A stretch of DNA of 64,000 bases from Stenotrophomonas bentonitica (GTDB taxonomy: Bacteria; Pseudomonadota; Gammaproteobacteria; Xanthomonadales; Xanthomonadaceae). The DNA is taken from NCBI RefSeq assembly GCF_013185915.1, contig NZ_JAAZUH010000002.1, forward strand, positions 930,001 to 994,000, written 5' to 3'. The notes under the pieces were generated by a model. That model saw only the letters and a program-made list of their open reading frames with translations. It was not told the origin of the DNA and did no database searches. Below are positions 46,586 to 55,367 of the stretch, piece by piece. The translations under genes and the position numbers were made by a program. How positions within the stretch are numbered: the stretch's first letter is position 1; each line of letters begins with the position of its first letter.

Positions 46586-47046
46586 GCCACTACCGCCTCA
46601 ACCTGTTCATCCAGCCGGAGCACGCCAAGCGCCTGGACGAACTGGCCGCCAAGAAAGGCGTGTCCAAGTCGTCCATCGTCGCGGCGGCGCTCGCATCGTG
46701 GCTGTCGCCCGATGCCGCCGACCAGCGCGAGGCGGCCATCGCCAAGCGACTTGATCGCCTGTCGCGGCAGGCCGAGCGCATGGAGCGCGACCAGAACATT
46801 CAGATCGAAACGCTGGCGCTGTTCATCCGCTACTACCTGACCGTCAGCACGCCAGTTCCCGAAGCGCACCAAGAGGCCGCGCGCGCCCAAGGCAAGGCGC
46901 GCTTCGAGCAATTCGTGGAGCAGTTGGGCCGCCACCTGCTGCGTGGGCGCAGCCTGGTGCGCGACGTGGTGGAGGAACTGCATCCCGATCCGATGCGGAT
47001 GGAGGACGCGGCGGCAGCCGCGCAAGCGCAGGAGCGTGCGTCATGA
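46582..47046 (+). CDS. CopG/RHH-family regulator of the trb operon
   Basis: The 154-residue protein starts with a ribbon-helix-helix (YRLNLFIQPEHAKRLDELAAKKGVSKSSIVAAAL), followed by a helical region. It sits between traG and trbB in Tn4371-like elements. Overlaps of 4 bases on both sides show translational coupling. It may autoregulate the transfer operon. Confidence 0.9.
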   Translation: MSHYRLNLFIQPEHAKRLDELAAKKGVSKSSIVAAALASWLSPDAADQREAAIAKRLDRLSRQAERMERDQNIQIETLALFIRYYLTVSTPVPEAHQEAARAQGKARFEQFVEQLGRHLLRGRSLVRDVVEELHPDPMRMEDAAAAAQAQERAS

Positions 47047-48095
47047 GCGCCGTTCCGCAGTCCATGAGCGCCACGTCGCTCGACCGCCGCATCCAGATGC
47101 TGCGCACAGCGATGGGGCCGCTGATCGCCGCCGCGCTTGAAGACCCGGATGTGGTGGAAATCATGCTCAACCCGGATCGCACCCTGTGGATCGACCGGCT
47201 TTCTTCGGGCCGCGCGCCGATGGGCGTGGAGATGCCCGAAGCCGATGGGGAACGGATCATCCGCCTCGTGGCCGCCCACGTCGGCGCGGAGGTGCATCGC
47301 GGCCAGCCGCTGCTGTCCGCCGAGCTGCCCGAAACCGGCGAACGCTTCGAGGGCATCTTGCCCCCGGCGGCACCGGGGCCGGCCTTCGCGCTGCGCAAGC
47401 GCGCTATCGGCGTGATCCCGCTGGACCGGTACGTCGTGGACGGAATGATGTCCGCCGCCCAAGCGGGCTTTCTGGTGCGCGCAGTGCGCGAGCGGCAGAA
47501 CGTCCTGATCGCGGGGGCCACTAGCAGCGGCAAGACCACGCTCGCCAATGCTTTGCTCGCCGAAATCGCTGCCACGGGCGACCGCGTGCTGGTGCTCGAA
47601 GACACGGTGGAACTGCAATGCGCGGCCCGCGACCACGTTCCGTTGCGCACGCGCGCGGGAGTGGTGTCCATGACCGAGCTGGTGCGCTCGTCCATGCGCC
47701 TGCGGCCTGATCGCGTCGTCGTTGGCGAGGTGCGCGGTGCCGAGGCGCTGGATCTCATCAAGGTGTGGGGCACCGGCCATCCGGGCGGCATCGCCACCAT
47801 CCACGCCGGCTCTGCGCTCGGCGCGCTGCTGCGCCTGGAGCAACTGATTCTCGAAGTGGCGGTGAATCCGCCCCGTGCGCTGATCGCCGAGGCGGTCAAC
47901 GTGGTGATTCACATCGCCGGGCGTGGACGTAAGCGCCGCATCGAGAGCATCGCCCGCGTCGTTGGCTTCGACGGCGTGGGCTACCAACTAGCGGATGCGC
48001 TGGAAACGCCGTTTCCCGAGCTGCCGCCACTTTCCGATGCCGCACCCGCTGCGGCGACTTCCCCATCCCCTCACTCACTTGGAGAACTGCCATGA
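47043..48095 (+). CDS. trbB: T4SS ATPase TrbB (VirB11-like)
   Basis: The 350-residue protein is a secretion ATPase of the VirB11/PulE class: Walker A LIAGATSSGKTTLANALL near 155-172, the Asp-box VLVLEDTVELQC near 184 and Walker B-like RPDRVVVGEVRGAEALDLI near 222. It drives pilus assembly at the inner membrane. It overlaps CopG and trbC genes by 4 bases. Confidence 0.96.
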   Translation: MSAVPQSMSATSLDRRIQMLRTAMGPLIAAALEDPDVVEIMLNPDRTLWIDRLSSGRAPMGVEMPEADGERIIRLVAAHVGAEVHRGQPLLSAELPETGERFEGILPPAAPGPAFALRKRAIGVIPLDRYVVDGMMSAAQAGFLVRAVRERQNVLIAGATSSGKTTLANALLAEIAATGDRVLVLEDTVELQCAARDHVPLRTRAGVVSMTELVRSSMRLRPDRVVVGEVRGAEALDLIKVWGTGHPGGIATIHAGSALGALLRLEQLILEVAVNPPRALIAEAVNVVIHIAGRGRKRRIESIARVVGFDGVGYQLADALETPFPELPPLSDAAPAAATSPSPHSLGELP

Positions 48096-48475
48096 CGCAG
48101 ATAACCATTCCTGCTTTCCGTTTTTCTGCAAATCCGGCATTGCGTCTTGGGCGGCTGCGCTGCCTGGCCCGTCCTGCGGGGCAAGGGCTGTTGCTGGCCG
48201 CGCCGCTGCTGTTCCTGGCCGGAACCGCGCAGGCCGCCGGTTCCTCAATGCCATGGGAAGGCCCGCTGCAATCCATCCTCGAATCCATCCAGGGGCCGGT
48301 GGCGCGCATCGTCGCGGTCATCATCATCATCGCCACTGGCCTCGCGCTCGCGTTTGGCGACACGTCGGGCGGCTTTCGCAAGCTGATTCAGATCGTGTTC
48401 GGCTTGTCCATCGCCTTCGCCGCGTCCTCGTTCTTCCTGTCGTTCTTTTCGTTCTCGGGCGGGGCTGTCGTATGA
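48092..48475 (+). CDS. trbC: Conjugal pilin TrbC (VirB2-like)
   Basis: The 127-residue protein has a long signal peptide ending ...GTAQA-AG near residue 49, then two hydrophobic helices (IVAVIIIIATGLALAFG and FGLSIAFAASSFFLSFFSF). This is the VirB2/TrbC pilin layout. TraF at 25130 is the likely maturation peptidase. It overlaps trbB and trbD by 4 bases. Confidence 0.93.
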   Translation: MTQITIPAFRFSANPALRLGRLRCLARPAGQGLLLAAPLLFLAGTAQAAGSSMPWEGPLQSILESIQGPVARIVAVIIIIATGLALAFGDTSGGFRKLIQIVFGLSIAFAASSFFLSFFSFSGGAVV

Positions 48476-48744
48476 GCGGCCCGGACATTTTCGCGGATGG
48501 CTTCGAGGTGCCACTGCATCGCTCGCTGACCGAGCCAATTCTGCTGGGCGGTGCGCCGCGCACCGTGGCGATCGCCAACGGCACGCTGGCAGCCGCCGTC
48601 GGTCTGGGCCTGCAACTGTGGATTCCCGGTGTGGTGCTCTGGATCGTCGGCCATTCGCTGGCGGTGTGGGGTGCGCGCGTCGATCCGCAGTTCATGGCCG
48701 TGTTCGCCCGGCACATCAAGCACCGCCCGCTGCTGGATGTGTGA
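48472..48744 (+). CDS. trbD: T4SS protein TrbD (VirB3-like)
   Basis: The 90-residue protein has the VirB3 pattern: VPLHRSLTEPILLGGAPR, then a hydrophobic hairpin (AAAVGLGLQLWIPGVVLWIVGH). It assists the TrbE ATPase at the inner membrane. ATG 48472 overlaps the trbC stop. Confidence 0.93.
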   Translation: MSGPDIFADGFEVPLHRSLTEPILLGGAPRTVAIANGTLAAAVGLGLQLWIPGVVLWIVGHSLAVWGARVDPQFMAVFARHIKHRPLLDV

Positions 48745-48756
48745 GGGGATGCCACG

Positions 48757-51210
48757 ATGCTGAACCTCGCCGAATACCGCCAGCGCCCGGCCTTGCTGGC
48801 CGACTGGCTGCCCTGGGCCGGGCTGGTGGCGTCGGGCGTCGTCTTGAACAAGGACGGCAGCTTCCAGCGCACGGCCCGGTTTCGCGGGCCTGACCTCGAC
48901 AGCGCCACGCAAGGCGAGCTGATCGCCACCTCGGCACGATTGAACAACGCACTGCGCCGCATGGGATCGGGCTGGGCGCTGTTCATTGAAGCCGAGCGCC
49001 GCGCCGCCGCCGACTATCCGCGCTCGGAGTTCCCCGAACCGCTTTCGTGGCTGGTGGAAGAAGAACGCCGCGCCGCCTTTGAGGAATCAGGCCATCACTT
49101 CGAGAGCGGCTATCACCTGACGCTGGTGTACCTGCCGCCCCAGGAATCGCGCGCCCGCGCAGCCAAGATGCTCTACGAGAACACGCCAACGAATGGCGTG
49201 GATTGGCGCGAGCGGCTGCAAGCCTTCGTCGCGGAAACGGATCGGGTCTTTGACCTGCTCGATGGCGTGATGCCGGAGATCGCTTGGCTGGACGACGCAC
49301 AGACGTTGACCTACCTGCACGCAACCATCTCGACGCGGCGCTACCGCGTGGGCGTGCCCGAGGTGCCGTTCTACATCGACGCGCTGCTGACCGACTCGCC
49401 GCTGGTCGGCGGCCTGGCGCCCATGCTGGGCGACCAGCACCTGCGCGTGGTGTCGGTGCGGGGCTTCCCGACCTCGACCTGGCCGGGGATTCTGGACGAC
49501 CTCAACCGCCTCGGTTTTGCCTACCGCTGGAGTACGCGCTTTCTCTGCCTGGACAAAGCCGAGGCGGAAAGGGAACTCGCCCGCCTACGCCGGCAGTGGT
49601 TCGCCAAACGCAAGAACGTCATCGCGCTGCTGCGCGAAACCATCTTCCAGCAGGAATCGCCGCTGGTCGATACCGACGCGAGCAACAAGGCGGCCGACGC
49701 CGATGCCGCCTTGCAGGAGCTGGGCAGCGATCAAGTCGCCTTCGGCTACCTCACTGCCACGGTGACGGTACTCGATGCCGACCCGGCCGTGGCCGACGAA
49801 AAGCTGCGCATGGTGGAGCGTGTCATCCAGGGTCGCGGCTTCGTCACCATCCCCGAAACGCTCAACGCCGTGGATGCGTGGCTGTCGTCCATTCCGGGCA
49901 ACGCCTACGCCAACGTGCGCCAGCCCATCGTCTCGACACTGAACCTGGCTCACATGATGCCGGTGTCGGCGGTATGGGCTGGGCCGGAGAAGAACGATCA
50001 CCTCGACGGCCCGCCGCTGATCGTCACGCGCACCGATGGCGCCACGCCGTTCCGGCTGGTGACGCACATCGGCGACGTGGGCCACACGCTGGTCGCGGGG
50101 CCGACTGGCATGGGCAAGTCGGTCTTGCTCGCCACGCTGGCGATGCAATTCCGCCGCTATCGCGGCTCGCGCATCTTCGCCTTCGACATGGGCCGCTCCA
50201 TGCGAGCCACGATCCTTGGGCTGGGCGGCGAACACTACGACTTGGGCACGGACGGAGAAATCGCCTTCCAGCCCTTGGCACGCATCGACCGCGAGGGCTA
50301 CCGCACCTGGGCCGCCGAGTGGATCGAAGGCCGCTTGCTGCACGAAGGCGTGGCGGGCGGCCCCGACGAGAAAGCGGCTATCTGGTCGGCGCTGGGAAGC
50401 CTCGCCGGTGCGCCGGTGGAGCAGCGCACGATGACGGGGCTTTCCGTGCTGCTGCAATCGAACACGCTGCGGCAGGCGCTGTCGCCTTATGTGCTCGGCG
50501 GTACCCACGGCAAGCTGCTGGACGCCGACCGCGACCGGCTGGGCATGGCCGACGTGCAGTGCTTCGAGATGGAGGAACTGATGCACAGCAAGGCCGCCGT
50601 CATGGCCGTGCTGCATTACCTCTTTGCGCGTTTCGATGAACGCTTCGACGGAGCGCCCACGCTGCTGATCCTCGATGAAGCGTGGCTGTTCCTCGATGAC
50701 CCGGTGTTTGCCGCGCGTATCCGCCAGTGGCTCAAGACGCTACGCAAGAAGAACGTCAGCGTCATCTTCGCTACGCAGAGCCTGGCCGACATCAAGGATT
50801 CGAGCATCGCGCCCGCGATCATCGAGAGCTGCGCGAGTCGGATTTTCTTGCCCAACCCGCAGGCGACCGAGCCGCAGATTCGCACGATCTACGAGGGCTT
50901 CGGCCTCAACAGGCGGCAGATCGAAATCGTCGCCACCGCGCAGCCCAAGCGCGACTACTACTACCAATCCCGTCTCGGCAACCGCCTGTTCGACCTCGAC
51001 CTGGGGCTGGCAGCGCTGGCGTTTGCGGGCGCGTCCACGCCGCAAGACCAGCGCGACATAGACCGCGTGCTGCTGGACGCCGGCGTGCCCGGCTTCGCGG
51101 GCGCCTGGCTGCGCCATCGCGGCCTCGATTGGGCGGCCGACCTGCTGCCCTCGTTCCCCGGCCTTGCGCCGGGTTCCCTCGCTGACCAACCCCTGGAGAA
51201 CCTGCCATGA
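48757..51210 (+). CDS. trbE: T4SS ATPase TrbE (VirB4-like)
   Basis: The 817-residue protein has Walker A VAGPTGMGKSVLLATLAMQF near 446-465 and Walker B TLLILDEAWLFLDDP near 633-647, followed by the usual VIFATQSLADIKDS. The N-terminal CagE/TrbE domain is complete. It is the largest energy source of the channel. It overlaps trbJ by 4 bases. Confidence 0.97.
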   Translation: MLNLAEYRQRPALLADWLPWAGLVASGVVLNKDGSFQRTARFRGPDLDSATQGELIATSARLNNALRRMGSGWALFIEAERRAAADYPRSEFPEPLSWLVEEERRAAFEESGHHFESGYHLTLVYLPPQESRARAAKMLYENTPTNGVDWRERLQAFVAETDRVFDLLDGVMPEIAWLDDAQTLTYLHATISTRRYRVGVPEVPFYIDALLTDSPLVGGLAPMLGDQHLRVVSVRGFPTSTWPGILDDLNRLGFAYRWSTRFLCLDKAEAERELARLRRQWFAKRKNVIALLRETIFQQESPLVDTDASNKAADADAALQELGSDQVAFGYLTATVTVLDADPAVADEKLRMVERVIQGRGFVTIPETLNAVDAWLSSIPGNAYANVRQPIVSTLNLAHMMPVSAVWAGPEKNDHLDGPPLIVTRTDGATPFRLVTHIGDVGHTLVAGPTGMGKSVLLATLAMQFRRYRGSRIFAFDMGRSMRATILGLGGEHYDLGTDGEIAFQPLARIDREGYRTWAAEWIEGRLLHEGVAGGPDEKAAIWSALGSLAGAPVEQRTMTGLSVLLQSNTLRQALSPYVLGGTHGKLLDADRDRLGMADVQCFEMEELMHSKAAVMAVLHYLFARFDERFDGAPTLLILDEAWLFLDDPVFAARIRQWLKTLRKKNVSVIFATQSLADIKDSSIAPAIIESCASRIFLPNPQATEPQIRTIYEGFGLNRRQIEIVATAQPKRDYYYQSRLGNRLFDLDLGLAALAFAGASTPQDQRDIDRVLLDAGVPGFAGAWLRHRGLDWAADLLPSFPGLAPGSLADQPLENLP

Positions 51211-51932
51211 AGAAGCGTCTTATCGCCGCCGCCATCGCGGCCATGCTTTGCACCGCCACCGCCCATGCGCAATGGGTCGTGGTCGATCCCACCAACCTCG
51301 TGCAGAACACGCTGACCGCGATCCGCACGCTGGAGCAGATCAACAACCAGATCCAGCAGCTCCAGAACGAAGCGCAGATGCTGATGAACCAGGCGCGCAA
51401 CCTCGCCAGCCTGCCGTCCAGCGTGGTGAATCAGTTGCGCGCCAATCTGGCGACGACCGAGCGGCTGATCGCCCAGGCTCGCGGCTTGGCCTACGACGTG
51501 ACGAATCTGGATCGGGAGTTCCAGCGCCTGTACCCGGAGCAGTACGCCGCCACCGTGAGCGGCGACCAGATGTACCGCGACGCGCAGGAGCGTTGGAGGA
51601 ACACGCTCAATGGCCTGCAAACCACCATGCGGATGCAGGCCCAGGTGTCGCAGAACCTGGGTGAAGACGAAAGCGTGCTGGCCGACCTCGTGGGAAAGAG
51701 CCAGTCGGCCGAAGGTGCGTTGCAGGCGATGCAGGCCATGAATCAGTTGCTGGCCTTGCAGGCCAAGCAGTCGATCCAGTCGCAGCGGCTCCAGATCACG
51801 CAAGACCGGGCGGCGTCGCTGGAGCTGGCGCGGCAGGCGGCGGCCACGGAGCGCGCCCGCGAAGTACGGCGGCGTTTCCTGGGCGAAGGCACGCCGTACA
51901 CGCCGCAGTCCGTGAACTTCTACGGCAACTGA
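51207..51932 (+). CDS. trbJ: T4SS protein TrbJ (VirB5-like)
   Basis: The 241-residue periplasmic protein has a signal peptide (cleavage after AHA, near 21) and long amphipathic helices (IRTLEQINNQIQQLQNEAQM and later QAMNQLLALQAKQSIQSQ). This is the minor-pilus VirB5/TrbJ fold. TrbJ is important for mating-pair formation. Confidence 0.94.
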   Translation: MKKRLIAAAIAAMLCTATAHAQWVVVDPTNLVQNTLTAIRTLEQINNQIQQLQNEAQMLMNQARNLASLPSSVVNQLRANLATTERLIAQARGLAYDVTNLDREFQRLYPEQYAATVSGDQMYRDAQERWRNTLNGLQTTMRMQAQVSQNLGEDESVLADLVGKSQSAEGALQAMQAMNQLLALQAKQSIQSQRLQITQDRAASLELARQAAATERAREVRRRFLGEGTPYTPQSVNFYGN

Positions 51933-51944
51933 CGGGAGGCCGCC

Positions 51945-52277
51945 ATGCGATGCGTCCTCGCCCTGTCGGTTTCGCTGCTTGTGGCGCTGCTGGCCGCTTG
52001 CAGCGAGCAGCCGGCCGCCCCCCTTGCCGAAGCCCTGGTCGCCGATCCCGTGCGGCTCAACGCATTGCGCGCGCAATGCGCAACCGACCGGCAGGCCACG
52101 GGCGAGGACGCCTGCCGCGCCGCCGCCGAAGCCTTCCGGCGGCGCTTCTTTTCCGGCGAGGCCGGGCCGGATGAATACCAGACGCTGGCCGACCTGCCGC
52201 CGATCCCACCCAGCTTCGAGGAACCGGCCGATGGCATGGCGCCGGCCGTTCCCGCCGAACCGGAGGACACGCCATGA
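51945..52277 (+). CDS. trbK: EexN/TrbK-like entry-exclusion lipoprotein (second copy)
   Basis: The 110-residue protein has a lipobox LLAAC near 16-20 and the same Cys-containing core as the gene at 44052 (LRAQCATDRQATGEDACRAAAEAFRRRFF). Position between trbJ and trbL is where TrbK, the RP4 entry-exclusion lipoprotein, is encoded. It overlaps trbL by 4 bases. The C-terminal tail is Pro/Glu-rich. Confidence 0.85.
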   Translation: MRCVLALSVSLLVALLAACSEQPAAPLAEALVADPVRLNALRAQCATDRQATGEDACRAAAEAFRRRFFSGEAGPDEYQTLADLPPIPPSFEEPADGMAPAVPAEPEDTP

Positions 52278-53659
52278 ATGATGTGACCATCATCGACCAA
52301 TTCCTCAACACCTTTGCCGCTTATATCGACTCGGGTTTCGGGCTGCTGCGGGGCGAAGTGGCGTTCCTCACGGCCACGCTGATCGTCATCGACATGACGA
52401 TCGCCGGCCTGTATTGGGCCATGAGCCATGCCACCGGCCAGGGCGAGGACGTGATCGCCAAGCTGCTGCGCAAGGTGCTCTACGTCGGTGCCTTCGCCTA
52501 CATCATCAATAACTTCAACTGGCTGGCCAGCATCGTGTTCCGCTCGTTTGCGGGATTGGGCATCACCGCCACCGGCTCGGCCATCACGATGGAGAACTTC
52601 TTGCAGCCGGGCCGGCTGGCGAAAACCGGTATCGACGCTGGGGCGCCGATTCTGGAGCAGATCGGCGAGATGGCGGGCTTTCCCGAAGTGTTCGTGAACC
52701 TCGACCCCATCGTGGTGATGTTCCTCGCGTGGCTGGTCGTGGTCTTGTGCTTCTTCGTGCTGGCGATCCAACTGTTCATCACGTTGATCGAGTTCAAGCT
52801 GACCACGCTCGCCGGATTCGTGCTGGTGCCATTCGCGCTCTGGAACAAGACCGCGTTCCTCGCCGAAAAGGTCTTGGGCAACGTAGTGGCCTCCGGCGTC
52901 AAGGTTCTGGTGCTGGCCGTGATCGTCGGTATCGGCTCGGGCTTGTTCGCTCAGTTCCAAGTCCATCCCGCCGAGCCGTCTATCGACCACGCGCTGGTCA
53001 TCATGCTGGCCTCGCTCACCTTGCTGGCGCTCGGGATCTTCGGCCCCGGCATCGCCACGGGCCTCGTGTCCGGTGCGCCGCAGCTCGGCGCTGGCGCAAT
53101 GGCCGGTGCTGCTGTCGGCGCTGCCGGCACGGCTGTCGCCATCGGCGCCGCCGCGACGGGCGTGGGTAGCGCCGTGGCTGCTGGTGCGCGCATGGCCCCG
53201 GCTGCCGCCAAGCTGGCCGGTAGCGGTGCGCGCGCCGCCACGTCGGCGGCCAGCAGTGCGAAGTCGGCGTTCCAGGCCGGTTCCGCCGCCGCTGGCGGCG
53301 GCGCAAAGGGCGCGATGGCGGGCCTGGGCAACGTCGCTAAGACCGGCGCGCAGGCAGCCGGGCGAGGCGCTGCATCCCGCGCTTCCGCTGCCGGGCAACG
53401 CATGGCCGCTCCCTTCCGCGCTGGCTGGAATGGCGCTGCTGCCGATGGCGGCGCGGGTGCGGCATCCGGTCAGGGTGCCGCAGGCGAGGCCGCATCCGGC
53501 GCCGCTACGGCGCAGACACAGGAACAGCCCGCTTGGGCCAAGCGCCTGCATCGCCGCCAGCAACTCACCCACGCCGCGACCACCACCGCCCACGCGCTGC
53601 GCGGTGGCGATGGCGGCGGCTCCGGCCAGGGGCCGAGCCTGCGCGATTCCGATTCATAA
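52274..53659 (+). CDS. trbL: T4SS membrane protein TrbL (VirB6-like)
   Basis: The 461-residue protein has 6-7 hydrophobic segments in residues 20-280 (for example FLAWLVVVLCFFVLAIQLFITLI), matching TrbL/VirB6. The C-terminal 180 residues are an Ala/Gly-rich low-complexity tail (AAGTAVAIGAAATGVGSAVA) ending in a His/Arg-rich stretch. It forms part of the inner-membrane channel. Confidence 0.95.
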   Translation: MNDVTIIDQFLNTFAAYIDSGFGLLRGEVAFLTATLIVIDMTIAGLYWAMSHATGQGEDVIAKLLRKVLYVGAFAYIINNFNWLASIVFRSFAGLGITATGSAITMENFLQPGRLAKTGIDAGAPILEQIGEMAGFPEVFVNLDPIVVMFLAWLVVVLCFFVLAIQLFITLIEFKLTTLAGFVLVPFALWNKTAFLAEKVLGNVVASGVKVLVLAVIVGIGSGLFAQFQVHPAEPSIDHALVIMLASLTLLALGIFGPGIATGLVSGAPQLGAGAMAGAAVGAAGTAVAIGAAATGVGSAVAAGARMAPAAAKLAGSGARAATSAASSAKSAFQAGSAAAGGGAKGAMAGLGNVAKTGAQAAGRGAASRASAAGQRMAAPFRAGWNGAAADGGAGAASGQGAAGEAASGAATAQTQEQPAWAKRLHRRQQLTHAATTTAHALRGGDGGGSGQGPSLRDSDS

Positions 53660-53671
53660 GGAGAACTGACC

Positions 53672-54376
53672 ATGCGATTCAAGAAACCGCAGGTGCGCTA
53701 CGCCGACACGCCGCAACCTGCCACGCCGTACCAAGCTGCCGGCCAAGTGTGGGACGAGCGCATCGGCTCGCCGCGCGTGCAGGCGAAGAACTGGCGCCTG
53801 ATGGCCTTCGGCTGCCTGACGCTTGCGCTGCTGATGGCCGGCGGCCTGGTGTGGCGCTCGGCGCAATCCATCGTGACGCCCTACGTCGTGGAGGTGGACA
53901 ACGCGGGCCAGGTACGCGCCGTGGGTGAAGCCGCCACGCCATACCGGCCCAACGATGCGCAGACCGCGCACCACATCGCGCGCTTCGTGACGCTGGTGCG
54001 CTCGCTGTCCATCGACCCCATCGTCGTCCGCCAGAACTGGCTGGACGCCTACGACTACACGACCGACAAGGGCGCGGCCGTGCTCAACGACTACGCACGG
54101 GTCAACGACCCGTTCGCGCGCATCGGCAAGGAGTCGGTGACGGTGCAGATCACCAGCGTCGTGCGCGCCAGCGACACGTCTTTCAACGTGCGCTGGACGG
54201 AACGCCGCTACGTCAACGGCGCCGCGGCGGGCTTGGAGCGGTGGACGGCCGTGGTGTCCATCGTGCTCCAGCCGCCGCGCACCGAAGAACGCCTGCGCCA
54301 GAACCCCCTGGGCATCTACGTCAACGGCCTGTCATGGAGCCGCGAACTGGATTCTTCCGAAGGAGCCAAGCCATGA
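53672..54376 (+). CDS. trbF: T4SS protein TrbF (VirB8-like)
   Basis: The 234-residue protein has one N-terminal membrane helix (near 42-60, LMAFGCLTLALLMAGGLVW) and a periplasmic VirB8 domain with FVTLVRSLSIDPIVVRQNW and TVQITSVVRASDTSFNVRW. It is a scaffold of the inner-membrane complex. RBS AAGGAGA precedes ATG, and it overlaps trbG by 4 bases. Confidence 0.95.
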   Translation: MRFKKPQVRYADTPQPATPYQAAGQVWDERIGSPRVQAKNWRLMAFGCLTLALLMAGGLVWRSAQSIVTPYVVEVDNAGQVRAVGEAATPYRPNDAQTAHHIARFVTLVRSLSIDPIVVRQNWLDAYDYTTDKGAAVLNDYARVNDPFARIGKESVTVQITSVVRASDTSFNVRWTERRYVNGAAAGLERWTAVVSIVLQPPRTEERLRQNPLGIYVNGLSWSRELDSSEGAKP

Positions 54377-55365
54377 ATGATCTTTTCCGTAAATCCGCCT
54401 TGCCGGTGATCTTGCTTGCCCTGGCGGGCTGCGCTACGCAGGGCAAGCCACCGCCGACCATCTCGCTCGATGAGCCGGTGCAGGCCCAGCCGCTACCCGA
54501 GCCACCCACGCCGGTGGAGGTGGTGGCGGTGCCCGAGGTGCTGCCGATGCCGGCGCAGTTGAAGCCATTGCCCGAAGCCGAGGACGCCAAGCCCACGCCG
54601 GAGCCAGCCGACGAGAAGGTGCGCGTCTCACGGGCCAATGCCGAGGCGCGCGTCGCACCCACGCGCGAGGGCTACGTCAACGCGATTCAGGTGTGGCCCT
54701 TCACCGATGGCGCGCTCTACCAAGTCTATGCGGCCGTGGGCCGCGTGACCGTGGTTTCACTCCAGCCGGGCGAGGAACTGGTGACGGTGGCGGCGGGCGA
54801 TACCGTGCGCTGGATCGTGGGCGATACGTCGAGCGGCAGCGGTGCTGACCTGCGCGTCAATGTGCTGGTCAAGCCGATCCGCTCGGGCCTCAAGACCAAT
54901 CTCGTCATCACCACCAGCCGCAGGACGTACCTGCTGGAGTTGGCTTCGACGGAAAAGACGTGGATGGCCTCGGCTTCTTGGGAGTATCCGCGTGACCGGA
55001 TGCTGGCCTTGCAGCGCCAGGCGCAGGCGGCCAGCGCCGCCGCGCCGGTGGACTCCGGCTTGTCGCTGGAAAACCTGCGCTTCCGCTACGCGGTCAGCGG
55101 TAGCAACCCGCCGTGGAAGCCGCTGCGCGCCTTCGACGACGGGCAGAAGGTCTATATCCAGTTCCCCGCCGGCATCGCGCAAGGCGAGCTGCCGCCGCTG
55201 TTCGTAATCGGGCCGGAAGGCGACGGGCAACTGGTCAACTACCGCTTCCGCTCGCCGTACTACATCGTGGATCGGCTGTTCGGTGCCGCCGAACTGCGCC
55301 TGGGCGGGGACAAGGGCGACGTGGTGCGAATTGAGCGCACGGACGGCGTTGCGCGGAGGAACTGA
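54373..55365 (+). CDS. trbG: T4SS lipoprotein TrbG (VirB9-like)
   Basis: This is a 330-residue protein from ATG 54373. The lipobox is LAGC (Cys near 20); a Pro-rich segment follows, then the VirB9 beta domain (VWPFTDGALYQVYAAVGRVT, NLVITTSRRTYLLEL) and the C-terminal RFRYAVSG region. With TrbI it forms the outer-membrane core of the channel. RBS AGGAG lies 7 bases upstream. Confidence 0.95.
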   Translation: MNDLFRKSALPVILLALAGCATQGKPPPTISLDEPVQAQPLPEPPTPVEVVAVPEVLPMPAQLKPLPEAEDAKPTPEPADEKVRVSRANAEARVAPTREGYVNAIQVWPFTDGALYQVYAAVGRVTVVSLQPGEELVTVAAGDTVRWIVGDTSSGSGADLRVNVLVKPIRSGLKTNLVITTSRRTYLLELASTEKTWMASASWEYPRDRMLALQRQAQAASAAAPVDSGLSLENLRFRYAVSGSNPPWKPLRAFDDGQKVYIQFPAGIAQGELPPLFVIGPEGDGQLVNYRFRSPYYIVDRLFGAAELRLGGDKGDVVRIERTDGVARRN

Positions 55366-55367
55366 CC

